DNA of 64,000 nucleotides from Orientallactaga sibirica (GCA_036365145.1 JAEOAD010000015.1:12455501-12519500); one strand, 5' to 3'. Shown: positions 23,700 to 36,025, counted from the stretch's first letter. The notes: a model not told the origin generated them from the letters alone. Made by a program: numbers and translations.

Positions 23700-24990
23700 T
23701 GGGTGGCAAAAGAGAGGCCAGGATGTGGTGGGATCATGGACCAAAACTAAAGAAGTTTATAGAAAACAAGTGTTGGATATTTTGGTATCATTACTTCTAA
23801 ACTACAATAATCAGTGTCAAAAAATTTAGAAAATTGTTGTAGAATTGAGGTGGATTAGTGATATGTACATAGATAAGTAAATAGAAAATCAAAAATGTTC
23901 TCTTAAGAGAGAAAAAAAATAGTTAAGAAGAAGAATTACAATTTTACAACACTGTTTATGAATTACTTACTCATGGAATTTTCATATAAGCAAAATCTTG
24001 AAAACTATACTGGAAGGGTAGGAGAAACAACAAATGGATGAGTGTGTGTGAGTTGACATGTGCATGAAGTCAGTGGATAATTTCTAAACTGAAACATCTG
24101 TACTCAGCACTATATTTAACTATTCTTCCCTACCTAGCTCAATTCATGGTGCACATACATAAATATTTATAAGTCACACAGGAATAAATGGAAAAGTGTG
24201 ATTGGGATTGGGGGAAACTAGACAGAGGCTCATGCCACCCCAGGTTCCATCTAACCACCCTCAGGGCACAAGGGATCAATATCTTCCCACACCTGTAATC
24301 TATTTTCTGCTTACTGTTTGAGAAGCTCTGATTTAAAGATAGTGAAGTAAATACTGAAAAATTAAGGTAAAAGAATTGCAAGAGATTTCCTCTGGGGAAA
24401 GGAAGTAGTGGGGCAGACAAGCAGGGGTTGAGATCTGCAATGTTCCATAATAATTCTTGTAGAACCAACTGATTCTTCTAACCATGTGCATGTATGACTT
24501 TAAGTCAAAAAGAAAAAGAAAGAAAACCTAATTATATCATTAAAGAAAAACCTGAACTAAGTATGGTGGCTACCACTGAGCATGTTTTAAAGTGAAGCAT
24601 GCATTCATCTCTCCATTTGATTTTCACAGCAACCAGGCAGTGAGCAATGCTTTTGACTTGTACATACATATAAGATGAAGACATCCTGTCTGGAGAAAGT
24701 ACATAGCTCATCAATGCAAAGATGAGATGCAAACAGACTGTTGTCATGTAGCAGAGCCCAAACTCCAAGGTACTCTTTTGTATTGTCCGTGGGTGAGATC
24801 AGCACCGGTGGGGCCAGATATTGAAGGACCTTTTATGCCATGCCAATATGACTGGAGGGCCATGTTAACCTTTTCAATTCTAAAACTCACAGAATATTAA
24901 AACTAAATTTCCCCTATATTAATGCTACTCTCACTTTTAGTTAGAGAAACTTCTCTTTCCTGATGGCATTGACCACTAAGGTGACTCAAA
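23700..24990. other. mostly unannotated sequence with old-repeat traces
   Basis: 'tattgaaggaccttttatgcc...ggagggccatgtta' (24820-24870) resembles the same ancient repeat class as 18060-18560. Segment 24550-24760 may hold a MIR remnant. No gene. Confidence 0.35.
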
Positions 24991-24999
24991 ACATAGCAT

Positions 25000-25395
25000 A
25001 GTACTGAGGAGAAGTAACTCTGGAGTGTTAGCACTGAGATATCTCTACCACATCCTCCAAGGCTCAGGGACTATTACAGAAGAGGTGGCAGAATGAATAC
25101 AAGAACCAAAGAAAGGAGAGGAGTACTTTGCAACACTGTCTCCCAGACACAAAGTGTCCTTGATATTTATGACTTCACAGGGGCTGACATTACCTATACA
25201 AGACCTGCATAATAGGAGGAAAAACTGACATTAAAATAAAAGAGAGACTAATTGGAAAGAAGAAAGGATTCATTGGAATGGAAGTTGGGAGGGGAAATGG
25301 GATTGTGGAAGGGGATTATGGTCATAGTATGTTGCTTATATATATAGAGGCTGTCAAGAAAAAGTTACAAAAAATCCAAAATTCCATTGTCTCCT
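25000..25395 (+). mobile_element. L1 3' UTR fragment, sense
   Basis: 'ccacatcctccaaggctcaggg', 'attacagaagaggtggcagaatgaa', 'acaagacctgcataatagg' and 'ggaaatgggattgtggaagg' follow the classic rodent L1 3' UTR order. Confidence 0.8.
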
Positions 25396-25589
25396 CATCC
25401 TTCTCATAGTTATCTTATATGGCAATATCCTGCCTGCTCTTGTCATGTGGAAATGGTGAAGCACAGCCCTTAGTCTTCCTCCATCAAGCTGTTGGACTCT
25501 ATTAATTTAAAAAGAAGATTGGAACCCAGAGAGCCCATCACAATGGATGCTTAGTATTGTTTCTAATATCAGCATTTAACGGTTTGAAG

Positions 25590-25952
25590 AGGATTAGTGT
25601 ATGGGCTTGACTGTTTAAAGTCCTTCAACTTCATGTTGAACCTTAATCTCCAATGCAATACTATTAAGACATGGGGCATTTAGGTCTGGGATTAGAGCCC
25701 TTATAACAGGGCTTGAGAGATCTGTTGGTTTATTCTTTCCACCATGTTAGTGTAAGCTTTTCCCCATCCCCCTCGTGAGAATATAGCAAGAGGAACTGTC
25801 TGCAAGGTCATAAGCCAGGTTTCACCAGACACCGGACTGAATGATTATTTGACCATGGACTTTACAGACTCCAGAACTATGATAAATTAATCTCTTTTAA
25901 TAAATTATGTAGTCTAAGGTATTTTGCTATAGTTGCTAAAGCAGATTAAGAT
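25590..25952 (+). mobile_element. MLT1-type MaLR LTR
   Basis: 'gggattagagcccttataacaggg', 'ccaccatgttag', 'tttcaccagacaccgg', 'ctccagaactatgataaatta' and 'tattttgctatagttgctaaag' match, in order, the diagnostic features of MLT1 LTRs. Noncoding. Confidence 0.8.
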
Positions 25953-26261
25953 TTAATGTGATGCCTAAAATGTACTCTAAGTTCTCATGAACTTATTTCA
26001 GATATATGTAAAGTAGCATTTTACAATTTCTAATTTAGAGAAAAGGGGAAATTTATTCAAAGATTGATAAATACCTAAATCTTATAACTGAAATTACTTC
26101 AATTTTAGCAATCAATAAGATCAATAATTTTTTCTAGCATTTGCTGAATCTCAAAGAATTCCAGAATATTAACTTCCAAAAGAACCCTAATTCATATAAT
26201 CTACATACAGGAGGAGAAAAATATGAAAGTTTAAAAGAGCAGTTAAAAAATACCTGCACTG
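25953..26261. other. unannotated AT-rich sequence
   Basis: Nothing recognised. Confidence 0.4.
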
Positions 26262-26590
26262 AGGAGCTGGGAGGCAGCTCAGCAGGAAAATACAATTGCT
26301 GTGCAAGCATGGCAACCTGAGTTCAGGTCCTCAGAACCCATAAAAAACTGGGTGCAATAGTATCTGTAATATCAGCCCTCCTATGAAGAGATGGGAGATG
26401 GACACAGTCGCCTGCAGGAAGCTCATGAACCAACTTGCCTGGTATATACAGCCATGAGCAACAAAGATACCTGGCTGCAAACAAAATGAAAGGTGAGGAC
26501 ATTTTTAGAGGTCATCCTCTGACCAGTGCATGTATACATGACACATGTGCTTCTGCAGTCTCACACATATACAACAAAGGTAAAACAAAG
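26262..26590 (+). mobile_element. B4/RSINE1-type composite SINE
   Basis: An ID/tRNA-like head ('ggaggcagctcagcagg...cctgagttcaggtcctcagaaccc'), then 'gcctggtatatacagccatgagcaac' and 'gaggtcatcctctgacc', followed by a CA-rich end. Same layout as 38319-38830. Confidence 0.7.
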
Positions 26591-26599
26591 ATATGTACA

Positions 26600-26705
26600 G
26601 GGCCTGGAGAGATGGCTCAGAACTTGCTTGCTCAGATTCAATTCCCCAGCCACCCTCATAAAGCCAGGCAGGCATTTGAATGCAGCAGTAAGAGACTCTG
26701 GCACA

Positions 26706-26770
<65 letters not shown>

Positions 26771-26780
26771 TGCTAATAAA
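26600..26780 (+). mobile_element. SINE-C ending in (CA)20(GA)n
   Basis: 'gggcctggagagatggctcag', 'gattcaattccccagccacc', 'taagagactctggcacatcacacac', a CA run at 26706-26745 and a GA run at 26746-26770. Confidence 0.9.
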
Positions 26781-26789
26781 TAGACAGAT

Positions 26790-28085
26790 CAAATAGAATT
26801 TGGTATCAGTTGACTACATATAGGTATTTCTTCCTACAACTTCATCTCTCTTTATGGAAACTAGTCATTTAGACACTTACCTCAGCGATCTTTTCAGTAT
26901 CTGCCTGATATCATCACTTTTGTGCCCATACACAGTGCACACACAGAGTCAAGCACATACCCTACCCTCTCTCACATGCTACCCTGATAATGGAGTCATC
27001 ATCACTATCTAAAATAAGATTTCCTCTCAGAACCATGTTTCATCCCAGAGCAAGGTCTAGGTTTTACTGATAGTAGTGTGAAGTTGGATCTGGCATGGGC
27101 CACAAATACATGTCTCCCAGCTGCTTTCTTTCTCCCAGCACCTCCACACTCACCACCACCCCTCTTGAGGATTCTCTCCCAGATTCCACAGCAAAGGATT
27201 CTCTACTTCAGGAAGTGAGTCAAGGAAAGGAGGATCATAACATAAATACCCTTCCTTCATGGTCAAAGTAGCCATTTGACTTTCTTTCCCCAAATTAACA
27301 AAAACACTTCATTATTTAAATATTTGAACTCACTTTATAAGAGGTTGTACAGACCCCCTCCCAGGCCACACAAAATGCTATCCAGGGCATTACTCCTCTC
27401 ACAGATGTGATCATGCATTTGTCCATTAAGTCATGAAAGTGTTCAATTACTGTTCAGTCAACTTAGTAGTGTTTGGAATAGAGGACCAAAATTAAATAAT
27501 GTTAAAAGGGAGTGTTCATTGGAGATGATCAGAACCTAATCTGGGCCTGTAGTGGAAAGGATAAAATGGCTAGTTAGGTTGGAGCAGAGGTACTGATTAA
27601 GGATCTGCATGGAGATCGATAATTGTGTATATCAAGGACCAGAAAATACTTAGGAACTCAAGGATTATTCTATGAAGCAGAGACTTAAAGGGAGGCAGCT
27701 TGAAGCTAGACATAAAAGTGTAGTGTGGGCATCAGTCATCACACAGGTTTTACAAGCTCACTGTAATAGTGAAATGCTATTAGAGACATTTTGAAGAGCA
27801 GCAACATGTTTGCATTTGCATTTTCAGAAGTGTGCTCATTTTATGTACCAGCTGGGTGCTTTGGAGATCTAGCAAAAAGAAATGTCGCATTGACTATAAC
27901 AAATCTATTGTTTTAATTTGAGTTGGACAGTAGCTATATAATTCTTGGAAGACACAAAATATTTTAAAAATGTTTTAACACTTATCACAACTCTAAGTCG
28001 GTGTGTTTCCTCATTTTTAATCAAAGAAGAAACTAAGTGTCAAAAATGTAGTCTTATTATTGGTTCCTTATTCAATCTATCTTTT
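26790..28085. other. mostly unannotated sequence
   Basis: Segment 27500-27880 ('gaaatgctattagagacatttt...agcagcaacatg...tgtgctcattttatgtacc') resembles the ancient repeat class of 18060. The rest is featureless. Confidence 0.35.
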
Positions 28086-28095
28086 CTTAATGCCA

Positions 28096-28334
28096 GCTTA
28101 TTTTTAAAAAAATTGTTTATTTTCATTTATTTATTAGCAACAGACAGAGAGAGAAAGAGGCAGACAGAGAGAGAGAGAGCATGCACCAGGGCCTCCAGCC
28201 ACTGCAAACGAACTCCAGATGCATGCACCACCTTGTGCATCTGGCTTACGTGGGTACTGGGGAACTGAGCCTCAAACCGGGGTCTTTAGGCTTCACAGGC
28301 AAGCACTTAACCACTAAACCATCTCTCCAGCCCC
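28096..28334 (-). mobile_element. SINE-B, reverse, with 10-bp TSD
   Basis: Antisense SINE-B from 'cattttatttattag'-like sequence and GA repeats to 'accatctctccagccc'. The TSD 'cttaatgcca' lies at 28086-28095 and 28335-28344. Confidence 0.95.
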
Positions 28335-28344
28335 CTTAATGCCA

Positions 28345-28899
28345 CTTTCTTACCAGCCTACTACTCTTGGCCAGTGGGGAGATTTGTGTACTTTGGACAC
28401 TTATTGCTGACAATGTGAAGAGATAAAATAAACAAAAGGTCAGTCACTGTGACCAAAATTTATGACCTATAAGACAATCCAGTAAAACATGCAAAGTTGT
28501 TCATCCAAATAGAAGAAGACCTTCAAGGCATTTATCAAGTTCAGATGAGACATTTCACACGAAAATTATGTAGAAAAGACTAAATGTTTTAAATATAGCT
28601 AAATATCACCTATATAGAATGATCTCTGATAAAACTGTTGACATAAAATGAAAAATTAAATAAAATATGTCAGAATAATAGATGCCTTATGCTACTATAT
28701 GTATATGCATTCCTGTATTACCTTCTATCTTATGAAAGGCATATGAGAACCATGTACTGGTGACTGCATCTAGAGGGGAAGCTGAAGGCAGGAAGGAGAT
28801 TCATCCTGACAGTATATTCATTTGCACAGCTTCAAGGTTCTATATTATGTTGAAGCACACTTTCAATGTAGTATTTTATTATACAAAAATGAATTTTTT
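28345..28899. other. unannotated AT-rich sequence
   Basis: Nothing recognised. Confidence 0.4.
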
Positions 28900-28912
28900 A
28901 ATGGCATTTCTA

Positions 28913-29058
28913 GCAAGGCATGGTGGCGCATACTTTTAATCCCAACACCCAGGAGGCTGAGGTAGGAGGATTGCTGTGAGTTCAAGATCAGCTTGGGCTA
29001 TAGAGTAAGTTCCAGGTCAACCTAGGCTAAAGTGAGACAATGCTTTAAAAACAAACAG
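28913..29058 (+). mobile_element. B1 SINE (first of a pair)
   Basis: 'gcaaggcatggtggcgcatac...ggaggctgaggtaggagg...agtgagacaatgc' with an A-rich tail, diverged. It shares an outer TSD with the next copy (28900-28912 and 29225-29237, two mismatches). Confidence 0.9.
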
Positions 29059-29062
29059 AATC

Positions 29063-29184
29063 ACCTTTAATCCCAGCACTCGGGAGGCAGAGGTAGAAGG
29101 ATCGCATGAGTTCGAGGCCACCCTGAGACTACATAGTGAATTCCAGGACAGCCTGAGCTACAGTGAGACCCTACCTTGAAAAAC

Positions 29185-29226
<42 letters not shown>
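29063..29226 (+). mobile_element. B1 SINE, 5'-truncated, with 41-nt poly-A
   Basis: It begins at 'cctttaatcccagcactcggg', lacking the first ~20 bases, is otherwise near-consensus and ends in an unbroken A41 tract (29186-29226), a sign of recent insertion. Confidence 0.93.
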
Positions 29227-29228
<2 letters not shown>

Positions 29229-29239
29229 ATATTTCTATG

Positions 29240-29920
29240 CTAACTCAGAGGAGGTATTATAGAATATAAACCCCCAAAAAGGCAAACCAAATGTCATGGG
29301 CATTTCTGTACAGTGAACCAGCTTTCTAATATACTTGTGGCTCCTCGAACTCAGGATTGTCACATTCAGTCTGACTTGGAGTAGCCCCTTGCAATCCCAT
29401 CACCCTACGACAGTGACTTTGCCCAAGCACTGTGGCTGAGGTCCTTTGTGGTTTGTATTGTTGAAGTTCTGAGAGTAGCCATCCTGCCCATTCACTGTAA
29501 AAATGAATGACCCATGTCAGTAAAAAAGTATTTGATCTTGAAATCCCATCGAGTGAAGTCACACATGGACCTAAATTCGGGAGAGCAGAAAAGTGAGAGA
29601 AATTGGTCCTAGTGGCTATGCCAATCTATTCAAAAACCATTTTCTGTGGGATTCAGACAATTTTACAAAGGAAATGACATTTTGCTTGAGTATATTTGAG
29701 ACCCATGCCCTTATCACCTCTTTGAGTCTCGTACATACTCTATACTCTGGACTAGGGAAATCTTTTCTTCAAAGAAAGCCTTGTAACTTTCATTCAGGAC
29801 AATATCATAATGTAGAATACCACTGAGAAAGCACTGCCAAATGATGTGTGGAAAAATGTTCTAGTAACAACCTCCTATGATTGGGCTTTTCAATATCCAT
29901 GCCTGTGCAGTTCTCATCTG
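29240..29920. other. single-copy sequence without identified features
   Basis: Frames at 29326-29562 (minus) and 29593-29826 (plus) overlap no known repeat but show no domain or splice context. Confidence 0.4.
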
Positions 29921-29924
29921 TGCT

Positions 29925-30262
29925 GGTTTTCAGCTTGATGTCTGTTTATTGATTTATTTTGGCCAGTGGTGGTCAGAAAGGTGAACATGTGGTGCTTTCA
30001 TGAGGTTGTACATGAGAACTGTCCTCTTGGATTTCCTCCCTGAGGTGCTCATGCATGAGGAAGCCTTGGGTGAAGGACCAAGTAGACCCAGTCTTCTTAG
30101 GTGCAGGTGTGAGACCAGCCTTCAGCCCACAGGCCAGGTTAGGTCAGCTGCACCAGTCAGTTTATGCCAGCACAGAATTGTGACAAATAATAAATCCTTA
30201 TATGAATTCACTAAATACTGGAGTGGTTTTTGCTGCCACCACAGGTAACTGATATAGACAGT
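29925..30262 (+). mobile_element. possible old LTR (ERVL/MaLR-like)
   Basis: It ends with 'gtgacaaataataaatccttatatg...gtaactgatatagaca', recalling the 'aataaa...taactgatac' ends of old mammalian LTRs. The 5' end is not clear. Confidence 0.35.
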
Positions 30263-31515
30263 TCAATATCAAGGTATGGTAATAATCAAAGAATGGCCAT
30301 TGAGTCCTATTCAGAAGGCTGTTCTGGGCCTTAGTTTCCTCATATGCAGAAAGAAGGAGTCAGAATGGATATGGCCTGACTTGCCTTCTAATTCTACTGT
30401 TTAACGCAAAAGGATTCACTGCAAGCTTAACGCAAAAGGAATGTGTTCCTTGTAAATGTTCTGTTACTTTGCAAAATCAAAGGTGAGGGAAGGTAATGGT
30501 TCAGGGGTCACAGCATCTCCCCGCTCACTTTCGTAAGATCCCAGCATCTGTCACCAGCAGGATGACCCTGTGTATTGTGAGCCCAGTTGTTTGTGTTCAG
30601 AGCGCCCTGGACAGAAAAGCAGCCCGAGCCACCCTACTCCCAGCCCCTCTGGCTGCCTGTCCAGCAGGAATAGGAGCGTGGGATCACACTCTGTTTATTT
30701 GTGGTTCTTTTAAGTGATGTCCAGAGACCTACATTTCATGCTTGTTTGAAAGTGTATACGTAGCTGGGGAAGCTGTTAAACAGCAGTTGGTCTTCACTCT
30801 GACTATTTACTTATTTAGATATATGTCAGCATGCAGTTCATTAAGTCAGAACTTCTTAGTGCCCAGAGATGACAAAGGTTTGAGGGCATCTGAGGAAATC
30901 TGTATCTTTTATTTATAAATATTTACAAGCCATCATACTTGGCTGTTTCCATTTCAATTATTACAGGGGTTTGAGGTTTTCTGCTTTCTTTTGGGAAAGG
31001 CTTTATTTGATTACTGATATGACTTCTAAAATAAGAGAAAAGAAAAGAAGAAAATAATCCATTTCAAAGTGAGAAAATAATTACAAAATACCAAAAATGA
31101 ACTGACTCCAATTCCTTGAAAGTGCTGAAAACTATTTTAAGATATACAGATTGTAAAAAGCAGAAGCTAAGGAGTAATTTATAAGCTCTATGTTTTACTG
31201 TGAAGATCTTAACTCATGTGAAAAAGATTTCATTGTGAGAAGAAAAAAAGTCATATCAAACCTAAAAATCAGTTTTTGCACTGTGTGTTGGTGACATAAA
31301 AATATTATTCAGAAAAATAATTTCAAATTAAAGGAAAATGAATGAAAGAGGTAGGCACAGACTATCTTTTAAAACTGTTTTACATTTATTTTAGCAGATT
31401 TTATTTACATATAGTAATGAGTTTCATTATGATATTTTCATGTATGTATTTTGATACCATTCCCCTCCTACTCCTGCCAATCCCCTTTCTTGAGACAGAC
31501 ATTTACAAATTGTTA
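30263..31515. other. repeat-poor sequence with a MIR trace
   Basis: 'gggccttagtttcctcatatgcagaa' near 30329-30400 is a MIR-type core. Segment 30490-30720 is GC-richer with a 73-codon frame but no recognisable domain. Confidence 0.4.
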
Positions 31516-31528
31516 CCTTGGTCATTTT

Positions 31529-31721
31529 AAAAAATACTTATATTCATTAATTTGCAAGGAGAGAGAGAGAATGGAATATAAGTGTCTCTAGCTGCTGCAA
31601 ACAAACTCCTGATGTATGCACCACTTTGTGCATCTGTCTTTGCATGGGTAATGGGGAATTAAACCAGGGTCTTTAGGCTTTGCAGGCAGGTGTCTTGACC
31701 ACTCCATCACTCCCGCCCATG
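31529..31721 (-). mobile_element. SINE-B, reverse, with 13-bp TSD
   Basis: 'ttatattcattaatttgcaagg', 'ctctagctgctgcaaac' and 'ggtctttaggctttgcagg' are antisense SINE-B. The TSD 'ccttggtcatttt' lies at 31516-31528 and 31722-31734. Confidence 0.95.
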
Positions 31722-31734
31722 CCTTGGTCATTTT

Positions 31735-32434
31735 TGAGAAAGCTAACCAATATGGTATGTAAACAATATGTTCTACCTGGCAAGTTGCTCTAGATATGTG
31801 CAGGCAAGTAAGACTACATTTGTTTGGGCTTCTTGGGAATCTATTCTCTGAACACAAGAAAGAGGAAAAGGCAGGATGGTTTTCTGCCCCAGACACAGCA
31901 AAAGGTGGCTAGCTTCAAGTCTGTCATCTTGGGTCCCCTTCCTGTTCATTTTGGTGTGCTGTCGCTAGCAGAAATTGGGGAGCTGCATGAGATACAGAGT
32001 GGCAGTGAAGCCTTGCAAGAAATCCCAGTGACACTTAGGACACATGGCTGCTTTCTCTTGGCTCACAATGAAATTCCCCCTAAAAGCCAAGGGAGCAACT
32101 TAAAGAGGCAGAAGGGTGGTTGATTCCTGGGCTACCTTCTCACGCTCATTTTTACAAGCATCACCAGCAGTCAGTCTTAAGAGATAGAAGTTTATTTGGA
32201 AGTTCAGTACTCATGTTAACTGTGGTTAAAGCAATGGCTCCCTCTTCCCTCATTTTGGCTGGAGATTTACACCCCTTCCAAACCAGCCCTCATCTTATTT
32301 ATGTAACTTCACCGGAGAGCAGATTGAGGTTACCTCTTAAAATAACAACATCTATTTCTGCTTTGTGTGGCTGGGCCCAGCCAGTTAAAGCAAATCAGAA
32401 CAAATCTCACACCTAGAAAGCAGATACAGACAGC
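31735..32434. promoter_or_regulatory. repeat-free island, candidate conserved noncoding element
   Basis: No retroposon is visible for 700 bp. Sub-segment 32040-32420 contains 'gttaactgtggttaaag' (HNF1/RUNX-like words) and 'gggcccagccagttaaag', and no persuasive coding frame. A regulatory role is inference only. Confidence 0.2.
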
Positions 32435-32457
32435 TTTTTTTTTTTTTTTTTTTTTTT
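32435..32457. repeat. T23 homopolymer
   Basis: A pure T-run followed by a G-rich 'gggtgggggggagg'. Possibly the remnant tail of a minus-strand retroposon whose body is no longer recognisable. Confidence 0.9.
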
Positions 32458-34575
32458 GGGTGGGGGGGAGGTGGTGATTTCAGCAAAACTATCTTGTTTT
32501 TGGATATGACAGCTTGAACAGTCACGTTCAGACCTCACAGTTAATGTGGAGTTTGAAGGGCCATCCATAGTCTCTAAGTTCCCAATCTTTTCAGCCATTC
32601 AAAACTGTATATCCTCTGAAATACAGAGAAGCACAGACTTAATACCGAGTATCTAATGATGGTGCTACAACAGACAGAAGATAGAATGACAGAAATGCTT
32701 TTACCTTTTCTCTTGCTGTTTATCCTAAAAGAAACAAGTGTATATTTGTAGCAGTTTTAACCAAAGGAACCCCTCTGGCTCTAAGACATTGTGCCACAAT
32801 ACACATACACATAGATGATAGATAGATAGGTAGATAGATAGATAATAGATACATAGAATGTGCATTCATAAACTTCAATAATATAAGAAGTTATCAAACA
32901 TTATAATTCCTCCTTATCAATATTCTTTCATAAACTTTGGGATTTTATAAGGAAAAAATTAGTACTGAGCACAGATTACAAAGAACCTTAGGGAAGGTAT
33001 CTTTGGCTTCATTTTCAATTCAAATGTCAAATGTTAAGTAAATTGACATTTAGAGTGGAGTATGAAATAGATTTCAGTTTCAACTGGAATAATATCCTCC
33101 CTTCATAAACGAAGCTACAAAAACTTTCTCCACAAGCTGTTATATGGCGCCCCCTTCCTGTCAGTGGTAAATTTGATGGAGAGCAAAACGAGCCTTGACT
33201 TAGCATCTGAAATTGTTGAGTTTTCAGGCTTCTGTAATGGCCATAAACCCATGTAGACACTTTATAGAAAGTTTAAAATAGTGAAGATTCAGAATGCGGA
33301 AGAGTACACTTAACTTAGTGAGTTATTTACAAATAACCTTGAGCTGGTGCTGTGTAAATCACAGGAGAGAAATAAGGGTCCTATTACATGAAGAAATCAA
33401 ATTCCGTGGCTATGGAAGAAAAATTAGCCAGGTTTGTAGTACAGTCCAAAGGTACTGTATTTGAGGTGTGCATTGGGAACTAATAACAAGGAAGTTTAAA
33501 GTCCCAGGCTTTTGTCTGGATTTTCAAATGTTAGCCTGGCATGAAAGGCCAAAAGAGAATGCTGGACAACTGAAATGGAATTAAAGCTCTTAAAAGTTAA
33601 AGAAAATGTGTTAAAATGAGTCTCTAATAATTCAGAGTGCAATTGTAAAACATATGTGTGAACAGTGAACTTTGTTTTCAAGACTGAGCAGTGTGCACTT
33701 TGGTCTAAAGTTTATAAACAGCCACAAAATATTGTAGAGGTGCCTAGAGTGCACTCAGTTATATGCCATGCAGCCCTGGTTTTGTATTCAATGAAGCATC
33801 TGTCCAGCAGTCCTTATAGGATGCATTGCTATGCTAAGCCTTGGAGTAAATACAAAGGATTTGGGCTGCCTTATTTTTTTTTTCTGTCTTGCCACAATAT
33901 GAAGTGTTAGAAGCTCACAGTAAGAACAAGGCTTAGAATAAGTTCTAGCCAATTAGTATATTGGTCTTTGTGAAGCAACAGCGAAAAGATTTTATATCAA
34001 GTTATCTGTTACTTAAGAAAGGAAGGAAAGTAAGAAAATAGAAATATAAGTTGCAGGCATAAATGATGATAAGAATTAAACAAAATTGTTATTTATAAAA
34101 GAAGCAGTAGTCCTGTTTTGAATAGAAAATTTTGTAGTTTGGACTTTTGGAAGCAAAGTAACATTCTATATATTAAAAGATAAAATTTACAAAAAAAGAT
34201 GACAAAAATCTCAAAATAAATGCAAAAGAAACAAATCCAACTTTATTTAAATTAGTAAAACATTCATATTGGTAGAAAAATTAGTACTAACAATTGAGTA
34301 TAAAACAGAATATTAGAAATGTTTGGCTTTAGAGGAACAGAAAACCACCTTTGGATTCTTATAGGGAAATGTGTGTATCTATATACGGTGGGGGTTTTGA
34401 CTTTAGCAATGTTGGAACTAATTTTTGTATTTTGTAAGTAGATGGGTTAATGGGTGGATATAATTGGGAGTGAAACTCTCACTGTAGAAGCAAGAAGATG
34501 GAAACTGAGACAGGATCATGGTGACCTGAGTAGTAACTTGAAGGTATTGGTGTGAATTACTGAGACAAGTTATTG

Positions 34576-34577
<2 letters not shown>
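32458..34577. other. repeat-poor single-copy sequence
   Basis: It contains a short (GATA)n at 32814-32850 and a GC-richer patch at 33110-33260 ('gttatatggcgcccccttcctgtc') that could be conserved. No gene, RNA or retroposon recognised. Confidence 0.4.
32814..32850. repeat. (GATA)n microsatellite
   Basis: Imperfect 'gatagatagatagg' units. Confidence 0.9.

Positions 34578-34621
<44 letters not shown>
34578..34621. repeat. (TG)22 microsatellite
   Basis: An uninterrupted TG run of about 44 bp. Confidence 0.97.
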
Positions 34622-34624
<3 letters not shown>

Positions 34625-35003
34625 CTATATGTTTCCCTTTGTTTTGTCTGCTGAAATTATTTAAAATCAGAAACACCTCAATATGCATGAGCAGTTAGAA
34701 GATTCTTGAACCCAAATCTTGGTTACTCAATATCTAGAACCCAAATCTTGGTTTCTTGATTGAAGGGAAATGGAATTCTTTGAGTCTTGGTTGATTCCAG
34801 AGCTAGGGTATATAAATGGCACATTTGAGTCTGTGCTGCCTTTCTGTAGAAGCAAGAAAAAAAATTCTGCAAAGGGTGCTGGAAGAATCACACAAGACAC
34901 AGATTTCTTGATGGCATTCTCACTCACTAACATCCAAGTAAAGAAGACAGTGGATCATATTTACTTGATTTAAACATGAACTTGTGAATTTATACTAAAA
35001 TTG
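34622..35003. other. unannotated sequence
   Basis: The phrase 'aacccaaatcttggtt' occurs twice (near 34709 and 34738), a small local duplication. Nothing else is seen. Confidence 0.4.
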
Positions 35004-35025
35004 ATGATAGATAGATTAGATAGAT

Positions 35026-35070
<45 letters not shown>
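35004..35070. repeat. (GATA)n microsatellite
   Basis: About 15 GATA units with a few interruptions, abutting the following LTR. Confidence 0.97.
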
Positions 35071-35072
<2 letters not shown>

Positions 35073-35074
35073 AT

Positions 35075-35463
35075 TGTGGTAGTTTGAATATATGTTCCCC
35101 AATATATTCAGTGTTTTATTAGTTATAGTTTGCATCTGCAATCACCTTGCTAGAGGCAATGTCACTGGGGGCCGGTCTTAAGGTGTGGTAGTGGGTTAGA
35201 GATTCCATTGTAAAGATATGCAAAGTGTGCCTAGCAGGAGTTCCTGAAGTATGCTGTGTGACTCTTGGCTGTAGTTTTGCTCTGTGTGCTGTGTGCCTGG
35301 TTGGCTTTTCTCTCTCTTGCTTGGCCCTGTGAAGGCAGGCCAGCTTCTTCTGCCATTATGGAACTTCCCCTGGATCTGTAAGCTTCAATAAATAATATCC
35401 CTTACTCCATAACTGTGCCTGGTCTGGAAGTTCATCTCAGCGAACCTGAAACTGTCTGCTACA
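35075..35463 (+). mobile_element. solo MaLR-type LTR with perfect 5-bp TSD
   Basis: A 389-bp TG...CA element from 'tgtggtagtttgaatatatg' to 'cgaacctgaaactgtctgctaca'. It contains 'gatatgcaaagtgtgcctagc' and the polyadenylation-side 'gtaagcttcaataaata'. The TSD 'ataat' lies at 35070-35074 and 35464-35468. It is a noncoding LTR left after loss of the internal region, or an original solo insertion. Confidence 0.9.
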
Positions 35464-35468
35464 ATAAT

Positions 35469-36025
35469 ATATTAGCTTGAGCTTTCTTCAAATTATAATA
35501 TCAGGATAAATGTGAATTACCTTTTGTAATCATCATTGTTTTAGATGAACTCATTGATGAATGCAATCTAGGAAGAAATAGCTCATTAATTTTGATGGGA
35601 AGGTCTGTAATTATTAGAGAAGAAACTGAATAACTACTTGACAACTTACCAAAGTTAGTATCAACAATGAGAACAGATAATCCTTGGCCTTCTGGATGTG
35701 ATATCTTAATAAATATGCAACATCACTGGTGTAATATTTTTACTGGGGATGCCTACACAGAATATAAACACAAGGAAACATCAGGCAAATCTCAGTTGAA
35801 GAACATTATGTAAAATAATTATTCTGTAGTTCACAAATATGTCAAATAAGTCTGAGAAACTACTACAAATTACTAACAGATATAACAGTTAAATATAACT
35901 TATAATAATTCTGAATTGAGTTGAAATTAAGTAAAAAATAAAGGACACAAATGAAGTAATGGATGGAATATGCAATGGAGAATGAAACACTGTTCATTCA
36001 TAAATTTTTAAACTTTACAGTGGTT
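35469..36025. other. unannotated AT-rich sequence
   Basis: Nothing recognised. Confidence 0.4.

Noticed and set aside
26435..26783. His-Thr and Arg-Glu repeat proteins
   Set aside because: These are translations of the (CA)n(GA)n tail of a SINE-C.
35004..35070. Regular (GATA)n units as a CRISPR-like or regulatory array
   Set aside because: Pure 4-bp tandem units with no spacers; an ordinary microsatellite in a eukaryotic genome.
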